5,843 nt of DNA from Alphaproteobacteria bacterium (GTDB lineage Bacteria > Pseudomonadota > Alphaproteobacteria > Rhizobiales > Devosiaceae). The stretch covers positions 1 through 5,843 of the forward strand of contig JAHJOS010000352.1 in NCBI GenBank assembly GCA_018820005.1, read 5' to 3'. The position numbers and the translations under genes were made by a program. Positions within the stretch are counted from its first letter, which is position 1, and every line of letters starts with the position of its first letter. This document shows, piece after piece, positions 5,594 through 5,843 of the stretch. The notes beneath the pieces are model-generated. The model did no database searches, was not told the DNA's origin, and was given only the letters and a program-made list of their open reading frames with translations.

Positions 5594-5843
5594 GCATCAG
5601 AGCCGTCGATGCGACCATTGAAGCGTTCAAGGAACGCTGTCTTGTGCCGCGGCTCTACCCGCACCACAAACCCCGTCCCCGCCTCGGTTGGTTCATCGCG
5701 CGAGATGACTTCGGCGTGAGAGTGCAGCCAGCCAATATCGCCGCCCGCCGAATGCGGAACGTGAACGTGGTAGGTGCGGCTCTTCTCGCCGAGCGCATTT
5801 TCTATGGCCAGAAGTAGGGCGTCGAGCCCCTGCCCCGTTGCCG
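5590..5843 (-). CDS. hflX: GTPase HflX, C-terminal end (partial)
   Basis: HflX is a ribosome-binding GTPase that splits or rescues stalled 70S ribosomes, notably under heat stress. Reading from 5841 to the TAG at 5592-5590 gives the last 83 residues. They start ATGQGLDALL, which fits the G5 region (S-A-x-T-G-x-G-L) at the end of the GTPase domain. The C-terminal domain follows with the block GGDIGWLHSHAEV and ends VRVEPRHKTAFLERFNG plus a short tail. The fragment lacks the upstream GTPase motifs, so identity rests on this tail and on the usual hflX-mazG pairing in alphaproteobacteria. The gene continues past the right edge. Its stop codon lies in the same CTAG as that of mazG. Confidence 0.85.
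   Translation of the reverse strand, partial: ATGQGLDALLLAIENALGEKSRTYHVHVPHSAGGDIGWLHSHAEVISRDEPTEAGTGFVVRVEPRHKTAFLERFNGRIDGSDA

Overview
The window reads as GC-rich Gram-negative DNA, most likely from an alphaproteobacterium and possibly Hyphomicrobiales. Two things point there: the HflX and MazG sequences on the right, and a binding protein with a plain Sec signal peptide instead of a lipoprotein signal. No rRNA or other taxonomic marker is present, so the assignment is an inference.

Left and centre (1-4159, all minus strand) is a compact five-gene cluster. In transcription order it encodes an F420-dependent glucose-6-phosphate dehydrogenase (fgd), the F420-0:gamma-L-glutamate ligase CofE, a FecB-like periplasmic binding protein, a FecCD-like permease, and the start of an ABC ATPase cut by the window edge. 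Spacings are 24 bp, 15 bp, and two ATGA stop/start overlaps, as expected of one operon. The logic is a cofactor-salvage circuit. The ABC transporter would import F420-0, CofE would add glutamates to give retained, enzyme-competent F420-n, and Fgd would reduce it with glucose-6-phosphate to supply F420H2. A cassette of this composition has been proposed as an F420-0 importer in actinobacteria that lack de novo F420 synthesis. Finding it beside proteobacterial housekeeping genes is the main point of interest.

The region upstream of fgd (4160-4783) has no gene I can support. It holds an 18-bp TetR-type palindrome (4206-4223) in front of fgd, a 14-bp GC-rich palindrome (4568-4581), a 16-bp AT-only-core palindrome (4622-4637) overlapping a possible plus-strand promoter, and a small inverted repeat in the presumed mazG leader.

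Right end (4784-5843) is core genome: mazG on the plus strand, and the C-terminal end of hflX on the minus strand. The two genes converge and share a CTAG in which both stop codons lie.
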